Source: Trichomonas tenax (lineage: Eukaryota; Parabasalia; Trichomonadida; Trichomonadidae). Taken from it: a DNA stretch of 64,000 nucleotides. Position 1 is the first letter of the stretch. Every line of letters begins with the position of its first letter. The notes beneath the pieces were generated by a model, which saw only the letters and a program-made list of their open reading frames with translations, ran no database searches and was not told the origin of the DNA. Positions 11,087-21,243 of the stretch are shown here, piece after piece. The stretch is taken from contig JALKBU010000029.1 of NCBI GenBank assembly GCA_023091735.1, forward strand, positions 62,001 to 126,000. Reading direction: 5' to 3'. The translations under genes and the position numbers were made by a program.

Positions 11087-11422
11087 TTTTATTTGAGAAT
11101 AAATATTTATTATTTCGGACTAAAAATCCCATATGGCTACTATATGTATGTCCTACTCATCAATGTTTCAACTTTCTGTGATGTCATCGAATCTAAAAGA
11201 TTTTAACAATTTATATTATTAATTGTGTTTTAGACTCATCATGATATATAAATAATAACCCTTTGTGAAATAGCGAAAAAAATTAACCTTGAGTTGTCAC
11301 TTTTGAAACATTAACAACAAATCAACGCTAAAATTTGTACCCTAAGATATGCACATTGAGATAATCATATATTTAAAATTTGAACAAAAAACCTGAGAGA
11401 TATTTTTGAAATTTTAGATAAA
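11087..11422. other. Intergenic between convergent genes
   Basis: AT-rich 3' spacer between the Myb gene and the helical-repeat gene; nothing recognised. Confidence 0.5.
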
Positions 11423-12964
11423 TCACAGTTTATTTATAGAATCTATTATGCTTTGGCACATTGAAGCTGCCTCAACAAAGTCAGATGACTCTGTCGATAT
11501 TTCAATAATTTCATTGAAAACATCTTCACAATCGAAACATGAGAGATATGAATTCATCAGTTCCGGTCTGAGCTTGGCGTAACTTAATAGATTGACAAAT
11601 ACATCACAAAAACAATTTGCTGCTTCTGATGAAACAAAACAAAGAGGTTGTGATTGTTCAAGAAAATCTAATTGGAGTAATTTTTCTTTGTTTTCGTCTG
11701 TTAAATAATCAAAAGCATGCGAAATAGTGAAGAATATTGGCTTTTTGCATATAATGTCTACGGATGAATAAGCTCCCAATAATCTATCAAATATGTCACA
11801 AGTTTTGAATATTATTGGATTAGAATTAATGATCTTGCACAAATAAAATATCAAATTTTGATCAGACTTTGTACTATGACCATAAATCTTATTCCACACA
11901 TCAGAAAATGGAATGTTGGTAACCTGGGATGCATACATTGGCAATTTTGATATGAAGTAAAATATTCTCATAAATTCTTGTGAAAATGCATCAAAATCTT
12001 CATCCGTGTTTGAAACTTCTAGATTGATAATGTAACCAACCATCAAAGACAACAATTCTGATATATTCATAGATAAATTGTTAATCAAGCCTGATTTAAT
12101 TAAAACAGAGAACATGTCATAACAAGAACTGATCATAGGAATGTTTGTGTTGTCACTCAGTATTGTTAAAATGATTTTTTGAATTTCATCAATTAAACTG
12201 ATATCAATATCATTTTCATTGCTTCTAAATGTATTAAATGCATATATTCCTGCTTTTATTGCAATAATACATCGTGTTAATAACATTTCATCAATTCCTT
12301 CCATGAATTTCAAAATGCAATTCAGTGTGTTTTTAATTCCATCCAATTCATACACTTCGTTTATAAATAAATTCTTAATTACAGATAGAATTCCCAATTG
12401 TATTTCACGTGTTTCTTCTTCATCTAATTGATCAAATCGATCAAATAAAAACTGATTTTGTTGATATTCTTCATTAGTGTCAAGTAACCTCATATTCAAT
12501 AGGTTTGCGATTTGATCATCAAAATAGTTTTTCATCAATTCTGAAGCATCCAATGAAGTGATTGAATCTAAAACTTCAAGACTTTCAACAATAAGATCAT
12601 AATCATTGAATTGTATAATAAACTCTATAATTATATGCATGAATGAGTCATTTTGAAGTAATATTAATTTAATATCAAAATCAAAATCGCTATCACATAT
12701 AATTGTACTTATGTTTGATACCATTTTTGCCAGTTTGGTATCTTCATCTGTATTACTAACTCTAGCTTTTTCAATAAAATAATTGATATATTTGTTAACA
12801 TCATTTAAATCAGAAATTGTAATATCATCAAGTTCTATGGGGCTATTTGACTGTTCTTCAACTAAAGAAATCTTATGATTTTGATCATTATCATTTTGTT
12901 GATCAACATCAATCATAACAACATTAAAAATGACCATTGCCTTATAGCATTGAAAAAATATCAT
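11423..12964 (-). CDS. Helical-repeat (ARM-like) protein
   Basis: A 513-residue, acidic, all-helical protein with Leu/Ile-rich helix pairs throughout (ILSVIKNLFINEV, IIAIKAGIYAFNTF, ISELLSLMVGYIINL, LLSYAKLRPELMNSYL). It has the look of a divergent armadillo/HEAT solenoid but no recognisable domain name. The first Met is used here (12962-12964); in-frame Mets at codons 10 and 17 (before VIFNVV and before IDVDQQNDND) are possible starts and would remove a hydrophobic leader that may not be real. It is comparable in size and style with the protein at 25168-26667. Function is unknown; a protein-binding scaffold is inferred from the fold type only. Confidence 0.82.
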   Translation of the reverse strand: MIFFQCYKAMVIFNVVMIDVDQQNDNDQNHKISLVEEQSNSPIELDDITISDLNDVNKYINYFIEKARVSNTDEDTKLAKMVSNISTIICDSDFDFDIKLILLQNDSFMHIIIEFIIQFNDYDLIVESLEVLDSITSLDASELMKNYFDDQIANLLNMRLLDTNEEYQQNQFLFDRFDQLDEEETREIQLGILSVIKNLFINEVYELDGIKNTLNCILKFMEGIDEMLLTRCIIAIKAGIYAFNTFRSNENDIDISLIDEIQKIILTILSDNTNIPMISSCYDMFSVLIKSGLINNLSMNISELLSLMVGYIINLEVSNTDEDFDAFSQEFMRIFYFISKLPMYASQVTNIPFSDVWNKIYGHSTKSDQNLIFYLCKIINSNPIIFKTCDIFDRLLGAYSSVDIICKKPIFFTISHAFDYLTDENKEKLLQLDFLEQSQPLCFVSSEAANCFCDVFVNLLSYAKLRPELMNSYLSCFDCEDVFNEIIEISTESSDFVEAASMCQSIIDSINKL

Positions 12965-13355
12965 ATAGAAAAACTATCTATTTGACTAAAAGTCAATGAA
13001 CTTTCAAAATTTCAAAATACTTTATCATTTTTTAAAATGCCTATTTAAACAGTACCATACAACATAAATTTTCAATTCATTTTATACCTTAATTGCAAAA
13101 AAGTCCATTGACAAAATATTTTTGAAAAATAATGTTCAACAAAATATATCAGTATCCTTTCAAATATAAGTTCCATCACAAAAGTTAAATATTAAGGTAT
13201 TGTGTTATTTGATGCTTATAAAAATTCATAAAATATTGAAAATAATCAAAGTGATTTGTCATAAATTGATGAGGTGTTGACACAGGTAAATAATTATTTT
13301 TTAGATAATATAAAAAAATCAGGTTAATACAAAAAAATTACACTAAAGATTAATA
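12965..13355. other. Intergenic, 5' side of helical-repeat gene
   Basis: AT-rich spacer between two minus-strand genes. It includes TTCATTGACTTTT about 40 bases upstream of 12964, a weak initiator candidate. Nothing else recognised. Confidence 0.4.
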
Positions 13356-15440
13356 TTATGTTAACAATGATTCACCGACTTCATGGTTATCATCGTCTTC
13401 CTCTAATTCCTCGTCGCAAAGATTCTCATAGCTCTGGTCCTCATCGCATATTCCCTCTACAAATATGTCATCTTCTGAGTTCCTTTCATTGAGCGAGATA
13501 TCTTCTGGGATAATGCCGTTGTGTGGATTCTGCAGATCGCATCTTTCCGACTGCTTCAAGACCTTAAGAAGATCATATGTTCTAAGTTCTGTGGCGAAGT
13601 TTGCTGCGTTCATGCCGTTATTGGCAATCGCGTATGTGTTGACTGATTCGACCTCCAAGAACTCTCTTGCGAGTTCAACATCGCCAATCTGGCAAGCGAT
13701 GAGGAATGCTGTCATTCCGTTTTTATCGGCGACATTTGGATCTGCGCCGAGTGTCAATAATATCTTTGAAACTTCGGATGCCCAACTTTCGACGGCGACC
13801 ATCAATGCTGTCTGTCCGTTGTTGTTGACAACATCCAAAGAAATTTCGTGCTCAAGGAGTGCGTGAACGAGTGAAGGATGGTTGAGGCGAGCAGCGATAT
13901 GCAAAGCTGTGTCACCTTTCTTGTCTGTTATTTCCTGGAATGCAACATGATTTTCAAGCATGAAAGAAACAGCTTCCTTCCTCGACCAGAAGACCGCTGT
14001 GAGGAATGGTGTCTGCCCGAGATCATTCTGTGATGAGAAGAGCTCTTTAGCCTTCTCGTGGTGCAAGAAGAACGATAAATGTCTGATAGATCCGATTTGT
14101 GCTGCAAAGTGAACTGAAGTCCATCCTCTGCTGTCTTTGAGGCATGGATCAGCACCGCATTCGAGTAATTCGTTCAATATCGTCTCATCGTTGCCGATAA
14201 CTGCTGTAGAAATGATTGGTCTGCGATTTGTTGGTAAAATGTTTGGATCTGCATTATGATCAAACAAGGATCTGATCATTTCGATGTTCTTTGATTCACA
14301 AGCGACAATCAATGGGGTGCGTCCTAAGTTATCTTTGGCGTTGATATCAATATTTGCATTAATAAGAAGTTCTGCGATCTCTCTGTGGTTCTTTTGAACA
14401 GCGATATGTAATGGCGAGTTGCCTAATCTGTCTGTATGCTTTAAATCTGTCTTTGGAATGTAATACGATACGATATCTGGATAATTAAATTCGCATGCAT
14501 ATAAAAACGGAGTTTTGCCGAACTTATCGTCGAGAGTGAACATCTCTGGTTTGATTGTTTCGAGGAAAATCAAAACATCCAAGTGGCCGTTAATTGCAGC
14601 ATTATGACCGACAGACCTATTTAATCTGTCTAACTCCAGGAAGTGCTCGACGCCGTAGTTCTCGTGGATGTACTTTAAGAGTTCAACACAGCCCGAAGAG
14701 GCTGCAAATTGAACAATCGTCCAATAATTGTGATTAGTTTGGTTAATCTCGAAGCCTTCTGTTATAAGTTTTCTGGCGATGTTATCTAAACCTGATGACG
14801 CTGCAAGTTGTGTGTATGAAATAAATGTTTCGAATTTAGTGTCATAGCATTTGTTTTCTATCAAAAAGTCGGCGATTTCCGCATGCTTGTTGTATATTGC
14901 GTAGTGGAGAGGCGACCAACCGATGATATTAACAGAATCCATATTGTCTTGATATTCATGAAGCGTTTTGACAATATCTAGATATCCGTTTGATGCCGCA
15001 AAAAATGCCGGTGTGTATCCTTCGTTGTTTTTAACGTCAGGAACGGCTCCTTTCTCTAATAAAATTTTAACTGCATTTAATTTGTTGTATTTTGCAGCAT
15101 AATGGAGCGGAGAATTTCCGTAATTATCGATTTCGTTGAGTTTTGTAATGTCTTGGAGTATCGAATTGATGATAATTTCATTTCCTCCTGCAGCAGCGAA
15201 ATGGATCAATGAAAGCTTAGTTTCTGACGGTGCAATATACGGAGCTTGGCTTTTAAGATAGAAATAGCATTTAGTTGAGCCGTAAAAAGCAGCGCATTGA
15301 ACAGGCGTTACAATATTCAGTAAAATAGAAGGAGTATCCTCTTGCGGGAGGTTCATGAGAGGCTTTTCGGACCTCGCATTCATTATGTACGCGAGGTTGT
15401 CATTCTTTATTGCAAAGAAAACCTCATAATCGCGAATCAT
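13356..15440 (-). CDS. Large ankyrin-repeat protein with acidic tail
   Basis: A 694-residue protein made of about 17 ankyrin repeats from about residue 35 to 640. Well-kept units include GNSPLHYAAKYNKLNAVKIL, GWSPLHYAIYNKHAEIADFL, GNSPLHIAVQKNHREIAELL, GRTPLIVACESKNIEMIRSL and GDTALHIAARLNHPSLVHAL. It ends with a strongly acidic tail (DEELEEDDDNHE, then VGESLLT). No catalytic domain is present, so it is most likely an adaptor. The ATG at 15438-15440 is first in frame, with an ACACTTCTTTA sequence a few bases upstream. The coding sequence is clearly richer in G+C than its surroundings, which suggests good expression. Confidence 0.93.
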   Translation of the reverse strand: MIRDYEVFFAIKNDNLAYIMNARSEKPLMNLPQEDTPSILLNIVTPVQCAAFYGSTKCYFYLKSQAPYIAPSETKLSLIHFAAAGGNEIIINSILQDITKLNEIDNYGNSPLHYAAKYNKLNAVKILLEKGAVPDVKNNEGYTPAFFAASNGYLDIVKTLHEYQDNMDSVNIIGWSPLHYAIYNKHAEIADFLIENKCYDTKFETFISYTQLAASSGLDNIARKLITEGFEINQTNHNYWTIVQFAASSGCVELLKYIHENYGVEHFLELDRLNRSVGHNAAINGHLDVLIFLETIKPEMFTLDDKFGKTPFLYACEFNYPDIVSYYIPKTDLKHTDRLGNSPLHIAVQKNHREIAELLINANIDINAKDNLGRTPLIVACESKNIEMIRSLFDHNADPNILPTNRRPIISTAVIGNDETILNELLECGADPCLKDSRGWTSVHFAAQIGSIRHLSFFLHHEKAKELFSSQNDLGQTPFLTAVFWSRKEAVSFMLENHVAFQEITDKKGDTALHIAARLNHPSLVHALLEHEISLDVVNNNGQTALMVAVESWASEVSKILLTLGADPNVADKNGMTAFLIACQIGDVELAREFLEVESVNTYAIANNGMNAANFATELRTYDLLKVLKQSERCDLQNPHNGIIPEDISLNERNSEDDIFVEGICDEDQSYENLCDEELEEDDDNHEVGESLLT

Positions 15441-17086
15441 TAAAGAAGTGTTTTAACTCTTAAATTTGGTTTTTAGCGACCAAAATTGGCAGGATTAGCA
15501 TTATCATTGTGTAAATGTTATAATAAACCATATTTTAAAAAGTGAATAAGGTTAAAAGTCACGTTTTTCACAATTTATTTGACACTGTTTACATTAATAA
15601 AATAGTATATATGATGTGAATTATTTTTCCATCGTTTATATTTTTGAATACTTTATTTTAATTAATCAATTTCAGCAAATTCATTGGGAAGCTATGAGTA
15701 TAAGTTGGTGTATCACATTAAAAACATGTAATGTGTGCATGCATCTATGCATATTGTCATCTCCGCAATGATTTCGTGTATTTATAAATTAAGATACTGA
15801 ACAATTATTCAATTAGGAGCTTGTATTATGTATTATTTGTAATATGCTACTATGTTGTCAGCATGTGATATATTTATAATAAATATTGCTATTTACTCAA
15901 TAATAAGCTGATATCAAATTGTTAATGAAAAATATGAAACAATATTATATGTTTAACACTACAACTATGTATGGCATCACATAAGAGTTATATTTGCCCA
16001 TACATGTTTGATCTGGTTCTGACCCCCAGAGTTGATACACTTCTATCATTAGAATTTATTTTATGATTTTATGTTTCATTTTTTATTTGTTATTATGGAT
16101 TGCTGTAATATGTAGATAATATATTACTGAACATAATGTACACATCATGATTGGATTGTTTACTTTTTTATCGATTTTCAATTTTATTATCATAATTAGA
16201 TTTAACGTAATATTTTGTCTATGTTTTTAATTTTTTTTTTTTTGAAAAATTATTTAAAAGGCCTTTTTCTTTGATAATCTATGAACTAAAATTTGCAAAC
16301 AGCGACTGGATTAGTGACATTTTGGGAAAGATATTAATTTTATGTTATGCTTTGTTATTATTTTACTATTTTAGAACGGATCACGGAAAATTTTGAATTT
16401 TTCTTTGTGATAATTTTTTGATAAAATAGAAAAATTGGAATTTTCGAATAATATTTTGAAACTAAAATATACTTAAATAGTTTAGCATATAAATAAAGTT
16501 ATGGACGTTAATTTTATATTTTTGAAATTTGATATCATATCATTTATAATATTATAAAATTATATAGCTCCTAACTCGCTTATTCAAATCACAGCTTCTT
16601 TCAACAATATAAAAGAATTATATAATTGTATCAAATACCCAGCTATTAAAAATATCATCGATTTGTCTTATTGTAGCTCAGGTATAGAATTATAAGACAT
16701 TTTGCTGAAATAAGGTAAATATTCCTTATTTTTTGATTAAATCAAAGGTGAAAATACTTCCCATTTCCCGAGAAGTTGGACTAATATTTAAAGTATATAT
16801 ATATCGCTATGAATTACTTTCAAACCTCGACTACCGCGTAATTTGTTCTTACGGGAGCCGAGAAAAAGAAGTTGAAATATTTATATTAAAATAGACATTT
16901 TTCTTTCTTTTTCATTTTTCAAGATTTTTTTGATGTTTGCTTAATTTTTAAATTGCTACATTAACTTCATTTTTGATATAGGTTATTATAGGCAAAACTA
17001 ATTTTTTGAGGAAATTTCAAAATTTTTCTCCAACTATTGATAATTTTGATAATTTTTGTACGTTATTAAAATCGATAATGCATTTT

Positions 17087-17155
17087 CTACTAGTTCTTCA
17101 CTGATTTGGAGGGATATCAATGAAAGTATTCCTCTAGCCAGTGAAGAACGAGTGG
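17087..17155 (+). other. Hairpin A1, candidate small-RNA precursor
   Basis: GTTCTTCACTG (17093-17103) pairs perfectly with CAGTGAAGAAC (17139-17149). The stem extends outward to 17087/17155 with one mismatch and inward through 17106-17116 with 17127-17137, four G-U pairs in all. The terminal loop is about 10 bases. About 29 pairs in a 69-nt fold. All imperfect pairs except one are G-U on the plus strand. Confidence 0.6.
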
Positions 17156-17276
17156 TTTGCCGTTATAAAATTCACAACTTCTTCGATATTCTTGCAATTA
17201 CATAATTAATAGCTATTCTTTGTATCCAATGGCTTTTTGACTGTTGGTACCATCGAAATTCGCTCAGAGCGTTCTG

Positions 17277-17384
17277 TTTCGATTTCATTTTACAATTTAA
17301 CATTTTCTACGGATATGTGAGGTTGCTAAGACATATTATGGCCTAGCAATCTCAGAGACTCGTAGAAAATGCTATGAATCGAAA
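17277..17384 (+). other. Hairpin A2, candidate small-RNA precursor
   Basis: Three nested stems: TTTCGATT...CAT (17277-17288) with ATGAATCGAAA (17374-17384); CATTTTCTACG (17301-17311) with CGTAGAAAATG (17361-17371), perfect over 11 bp; and GAGGTTGCTA (17319-17328) with TAGCAATCTC (17344-17353), one G-U. Total about 108 nt with internal loops. Confidence 0.6.
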
Positions 17385-17400
17385 TATTTCAATCATCAAT

Positions 17401-17502
17401 TTACAATACTTACTTTAGCTGTCTGATAGCATGACAAACAGATAGCTTGTGAGCACATGTTTGCAATGCTATTAGACAGCTAAAGCGATTTACGATTTGT
17501 AA
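17401..17502 (+). other. Hairpin A3, candidate small-RNA precursor
   Basis: CTTTAGCTGTCTGATAGCAT (17413-17432) pairs with ATGCTATTAGACAGCTAAAG (17466-17485), 20 pairs with a single G-U. Pairing continues inward to 17440/17458 after two mismatches. A six-base outer stem (17401-17406 with 17497-17502) closes an internal loop. Terminal loop about 17 bases. Confidence 0.65.
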
Positions 17503-17530
17503 TTATCTGCTAATAAATATCTTCAAAAAT

Positions 17531-17596
17531 GATCAAATTCTGGCACAAATTCACCATATATTCGATGTTCTGGAGAGCTTGTGCTAGAAATTGATC
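17531..17596 (+). other. Hairpin A4, member of the CTGGAGAGC hairpin family
   Basis: GATCAAATTCTGGCACAA (17531-17548) pairs with TTGTGCTAGAAATTGATC (17579-17596), 18 positions with one mismatch and one G-U. A second short stem (17550-17556 with 17571-17577) tops it. The CTGGAGAGC segment on the 3' side is shared with 8370-8379 and 30557 on. Confidence 0.6.
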
Positions 17597-18167
17597 AATG
17601 ATCATTATTGATGATATTTATTATTTTTGGACAAATTACCTACTCAGGCACAAGCAAACGCAAATATTACATCTACAGTGCCTAGATATTTGAGGCATAC
17701 CCTACATAATGAAGTATAGCGACTAACTATATTTCTAGATCCAATATTTTTGACAATTAACCTGCTTCTTGTCCATTTCCTCCAATGCAGACATGTAGAT
17801 GGCGATATGGAGAAGAAACATGTCAATTGCCAAAGATATTTCATTTTGAAAATAAGCAAATTAAATAAAAGTTATTGATTTTGCAATGATTTTATTGTAT
17901 GGGATAATTATAATATTAATATATGCAAATCAATATGATTTAAAATGAGAAAATGTTTTGACACTTTTCTTAACAATCCCAAATTATTTATTAATAAATA
18001 TCATAAATATAATAAACATCAATTATAACATTAATTTATGAGAGAAAAAATTTGAGAATAAATAATCATCGAGAGTAATGATAAAAATAAATAATAGAAT
18101 ACTATACTACATGATTCAAAAGATGTTTTTATTATGTTTTAAAGTCGAAATAAAGTGATTCTTAACT

Positions 18168-18420
18168 TTTGAAAATAGTACTAGAAACTATACAAATATC
18201 AGAATGACATAATGATTTAGTAAAAAAATTCTCTGAAATATTGAATGACGTAAAACAACAATATAATACATAAATAAAATGCAATATAACTAACACTTTT
18301 CGCAATTGCTCTCTCAATATATTCTATGAGTCAGATTATTGTATAGTTTACACAATAATACAAACATATTTATAATGATATAATAAGCATATTTATATTT
18401 CAGTGGTTTGCGTTTCAAAA
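18168..18420. repeat. Dispersed repeat of about 250 bp, copy 1
   Basis: Matches 27374-27650 over most of its length. The best-kept part contains CTCTCAATATATTCTATGAG, then TCAGATTATTGTATAGTTTA, then CAAACATATT. Identity is about 80-90% by eye in that part and lower toward the left. No coding content or ends with inverted repeats were seen. Confidence 0.7.
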
Positions 18421-18994
18421 TCTAAATTAAAGATTTCTCCTTTTGATTCATAGAAATGAAAATAATATCTTCGAACCCCCTGATATTTTTTATCAGACCC
18501 TATATTTATATTAAAAATGAAAGTGATTTTAAATCATCTGTTTCATCATGATTTATATGGAATTGAGAATCCCCTCTTTATTATATGATAAAATATCATG
18601 CATTCAATAATAATAATCATAAGAATATAAAAACTGATATCAATTCAATAAAGCAAAATAAATCGTTTTCAGAAATGGATGTATTCTAAGACCCCCTTTC
18701 TAAATGAGTCATACCCCAAAAAGATAAAATAATCTTATTTAATCATAAAACAGTGAAAATATACAGGAATATTATAGTCGATGTCATTTATCCATAATAA
18801 TACAATAAACTTAAAATTGATGAAAAATGCCTAATCCAATAAGCGGAGTATCAAAAACTAATCCGAAAGATATAAGGAAACAAAATGATGTTTCAATAAG
18901 TCTCAATACTAAACTTAAAAAAAAAAATTAAAAAATTTTTTGTTGACTCGTTAGAATCAACTCCAGACTATAAATCAACTAAAATTGTACTAAT

Positions 18995-19402
18995 TTAGTA
19001 GTAGCGTTTATAGCCAACTCTGTACCTTGGCCAGTATGAACCGAAAGAAACTTCTTGGACAGTCTTTGATGGATTTGGAGCGTGGACCATACCGCCAGCA
19101 CCATTGCAGATACCGACGTGGGCAACACCATTGCCGTAGTTGAAGAAAACGAGATCACCAGCAGAGCCAGAAGCAGATCTTCCAGAGCCCCACTGCTGAG
19201 CAGCTGTACGTGGGATTCTGATGCCGAACTGTTTGTGGACCCACATTGCAAGTCCGGAGCAGTCAAATGTGTTAGGACCAGCAGCGCCGTAAACATAGCG
19301 GCAGCCAATCTTCTTGCGAGCTAAGTTGAGGATGTCATAGCCAGAAGCGTTTGGAACTGCTCTTTGTCTTGAGACAACGAGTGCGGAAAGTAATGCAAAC
19401 AT
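18995..19402 (-). CDS. NlpC/P60 family peptidase (bacterial cell-wall hydrolase type)
   Basis: A 135-residue single-domain NlpC/P60 cysteine peptidase. The fold begins at YDILNLARKKIGCRYVYGA. The catalytic Cys is in FDCSGL (about residue 50), the His in AHVGICNG (about 95-97), and the third polar residue is provided by MVHAPNP (about 107). These enzymes cut the D-Glu/diamino acid bond in peptidoglycan stem peptides. Trichomonads are known to carry secreted NlpC/P60 enzymes acquired from bacteria and used against bacteria. The N-terminus MFALLSALVV is a short hydrophobic leader that could act as a minimal signal peptide. The ATG at 19400-19402 is supported by TCACTTTTCATTTTCATT upstream. The short size means there is no SH3 or other targeting domain. 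Confidence 0.93.
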   Translation of the reverse strand: MFALLSALVVSRQRAVPNASGYDILNLARKKIGCRYVYGAAGPNTFDCSGLAMWVHKQFGIRIPRTAAQQWGSGRSASGSAGDLVFFNYGNGVAHVGICNGAGGMVHAPNPSKTVQEVSFGSYWPRYRVGYKRYY

Positions 19403-20297
19403 TACAAATAAATGAAAATGAAAAGTGACATTTTAAGAATTGCTGATTTTCTCATTAAAGATAACTCAACAATGAATTAATATTTTGTCAAAAATTTTAA
19501 ATTTGACGGCAAATGTAATGCGATCATTTTCCATTCAAAAATATTTTTGCTAGAATAATTATAAATATTGTGATGAATGATTTAAAAGCTGTTTTAAATT
19601 TGCATTCACGCCCGTGAGAAAACTGACACGGGGTTTAAGAAATTTTATTTTGGATTTTAATCTTATATTTTAGTTTTGATATTTAATGGAGTGTTATTTT
19701 ACTCTGAAATTGAAAAGTTGACACTTTACATGTCAAATTATCAATTTTTCTCGGCCAATTTGTTTTGTTATAAAAGCTTTTGTATATATACGATTTTGGT
19801 AAAAACAAAATAAAGGTAGAAAGAATTTCTCAATCTATAATCTGGATAGTTAACAAAGCAATTTATTACAAGATTTCAACAAAATATTTCGACTTTTTTT
19901 TCAAATATCAGTAATTATTGTCAACAGGCAGCACTCTTAAGATGCAAATCATCTTCATGTTATTATAAAAAATATTTAATTTGCTCCTGCTTGAGAAAGA
20001 AAGATCACAAATCTTACGGAAATTTTCGCCTTTGTTGCATAATTTCATTGAATAGAAATGACCATCTTTTTTTGATAAAATAACAAGAGAAAATATCAAT
20101 ATAGGCAGCATGCACTATGTTGAGATGAAATGAATATAAGACCGTTCAACAAAAATGGCATCTTATATTATTTGTAAAAATGAAGCATTTAAGCAACTGC
20201 CTGTATGTGTATGAAAAGAGTAAAAGGTAAAACATTAGAGCAATTTAAAGCTAAAATTTTTCCGTTCTATAATTTCGAAGAAATATTCATGTATTTC
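19403..20297. other. Intergenic between NlpC/P60 and Ras-like genes
   Basis: Apart from the initiator-like site it holds a TGACACTTTACATGTCAAA motif near 19720-19738. No gene seen. Confidence 0.45.
19420..19428 (-). promoter_or_regulatory. Initiator-like element upstream of NlpC/P60 gene
   Basis: TCACTTTTC followed by ATTTTCATT, with the A 24 bases upstream of the start codon. It is the closest match in the window to the trichomonad initiator. Confidence 0.6.
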
Positions 20298-20843
20298 TTA
20301 AGCAATATAACAACATCCTCCATCAGACTTGTTGGCTCTCTGTGGAAGTAACAATCTCAAAGCAGTCATAAATGCTTCGTTAATATTGATATCATCCTTA
20401 GCAGATGTTTCATAGAAGTTACAGCCCCACTTCTGAGCTAAAGTATGGCCCTGAGATTCAGATACAGCTCTATCTTCAGATGAAACGTCGCACATGTTAC
20501 CGCAAAGGACTATCTTTGGCATGTTGTTCAATGTTTTGATCTTGTTGTAGTATTTCTCTGTTTCTTGGAATGAGATTGTAGATTTAACTGAATAAACTAT
20601 AACGAACGCCTGAGCCTCCTTTATAGCGATATCCGTAATGGGGCTCATTTCTTCCTGTCCGGCAGTATCAATGATATTGAGGAGGTAAGATTTGCCGTCA
20701 ATAACCATCTGCTTCTCGAAAAAGTCTTGAATCGTTGGGACGTACTCCGGATCGAACTTGGAGCGAGTAAGTCTGAGAACGATGCAAGTCTTGCCGACAC
20801 CACCTGTGCCAAGAACAGCGATCTTGTATTGTTCCTCAGCCAT
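20298..20843 (-). CDS. Ras-family small GTPase
   Basis: A 181-residue Ras-type GTPase. G1 is GTGGVGKT (12-19), the effector loop is VPTIQDFF, G3 is DTAGQEE (about 60-66), G4 is GNMCD and G5 is ETSAK. The C-terminus CCYIA fits a CaaX prenylation site (CYIA), so membrane attachment is expected. The PTIxD effector loop and the CaaX end place it with Ras rather than Rab. An oddity is G4: the usual NKxD lysine is Met (NMCD), which should alter guanine contacts. The start has a TCACTTTTT element 37 bases upstream. It may act with exchange factors such as those encoded elsewhere in the window, but no direct link is shown. Confidence 0.93.
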   Translation of the reverse strand: MAEEQYKIAVLGTGGVGKTCIVLRLTRSKFDPEYVPTIQDFFEKQMVIDGKSYLLNIIDTAGQEEMSPITDIAIKEAQAFVIVYSVKSTISFQETEKYYNKIKTLNNMPKIVLCGNMCDVSSEDRAVSESQGHTLAQKWGCNFYETSAKDDININEAFMTALRLLLPQRANKSDGGCCYIA

Positions 20844-21243
20844 AATTTTTTTTTAAACTTTTTTTAAAAATCCAAAAAGTGACTTCAAACATGTTTAATG
20901 ATCTCTATCATGTGTGAATCAAAATTATCACCATGTCATATTTTTTTCTCCTTTTTCTAAAGATGACCATTTACTGTCAGAAAAAGCATTTTCAACGAAA
21001 TTCGAATAACTTATACGCACCACCTCTTTGTATAGGCATATTTTAACCATGTAAAATGTAAAGTGCTTGGTTGGCGGAGCTTTTGAAAAAATTGGCTGTT
21101 TTTGGGATTTTACTAACGTATTTTTAAATAATTCGTTTTTTCTCAATGAATATTGGCTTTCATTGAATTTTAAATCGTACAACTTACTGAATTATTACTG
21201 TCACTAATAAATTTTATTTTATTCATTTATATAAGGGGAATCT
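20844..21243. other. Intergenic between Ras-like gene and hAT remnant
   Basis: No gene or RNA recognised. Confidence 0.4.
20874..20882 (-). promoter_or_regulatory. Initiator-like element upstream of Ras-like gene
   Basis: TCACTTTTT with its A 37 bases from the start codon. The spacing is longer than usual, so it is less certain. Confidence 0.4.

Larger units (their letters stand above)
15441..18994. other. Long intergenic region containing hairpin array A
   Basis: About 3.5 kb without a convincing gene. It contains a smaller fold-back around 16833-16869 (CTCG arms with a GC-rich stem), the array of four long hairpins at 17087-17599 described separately, and one copy of a dispersed repeat (18168-18420). 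Confidence 0.55.
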
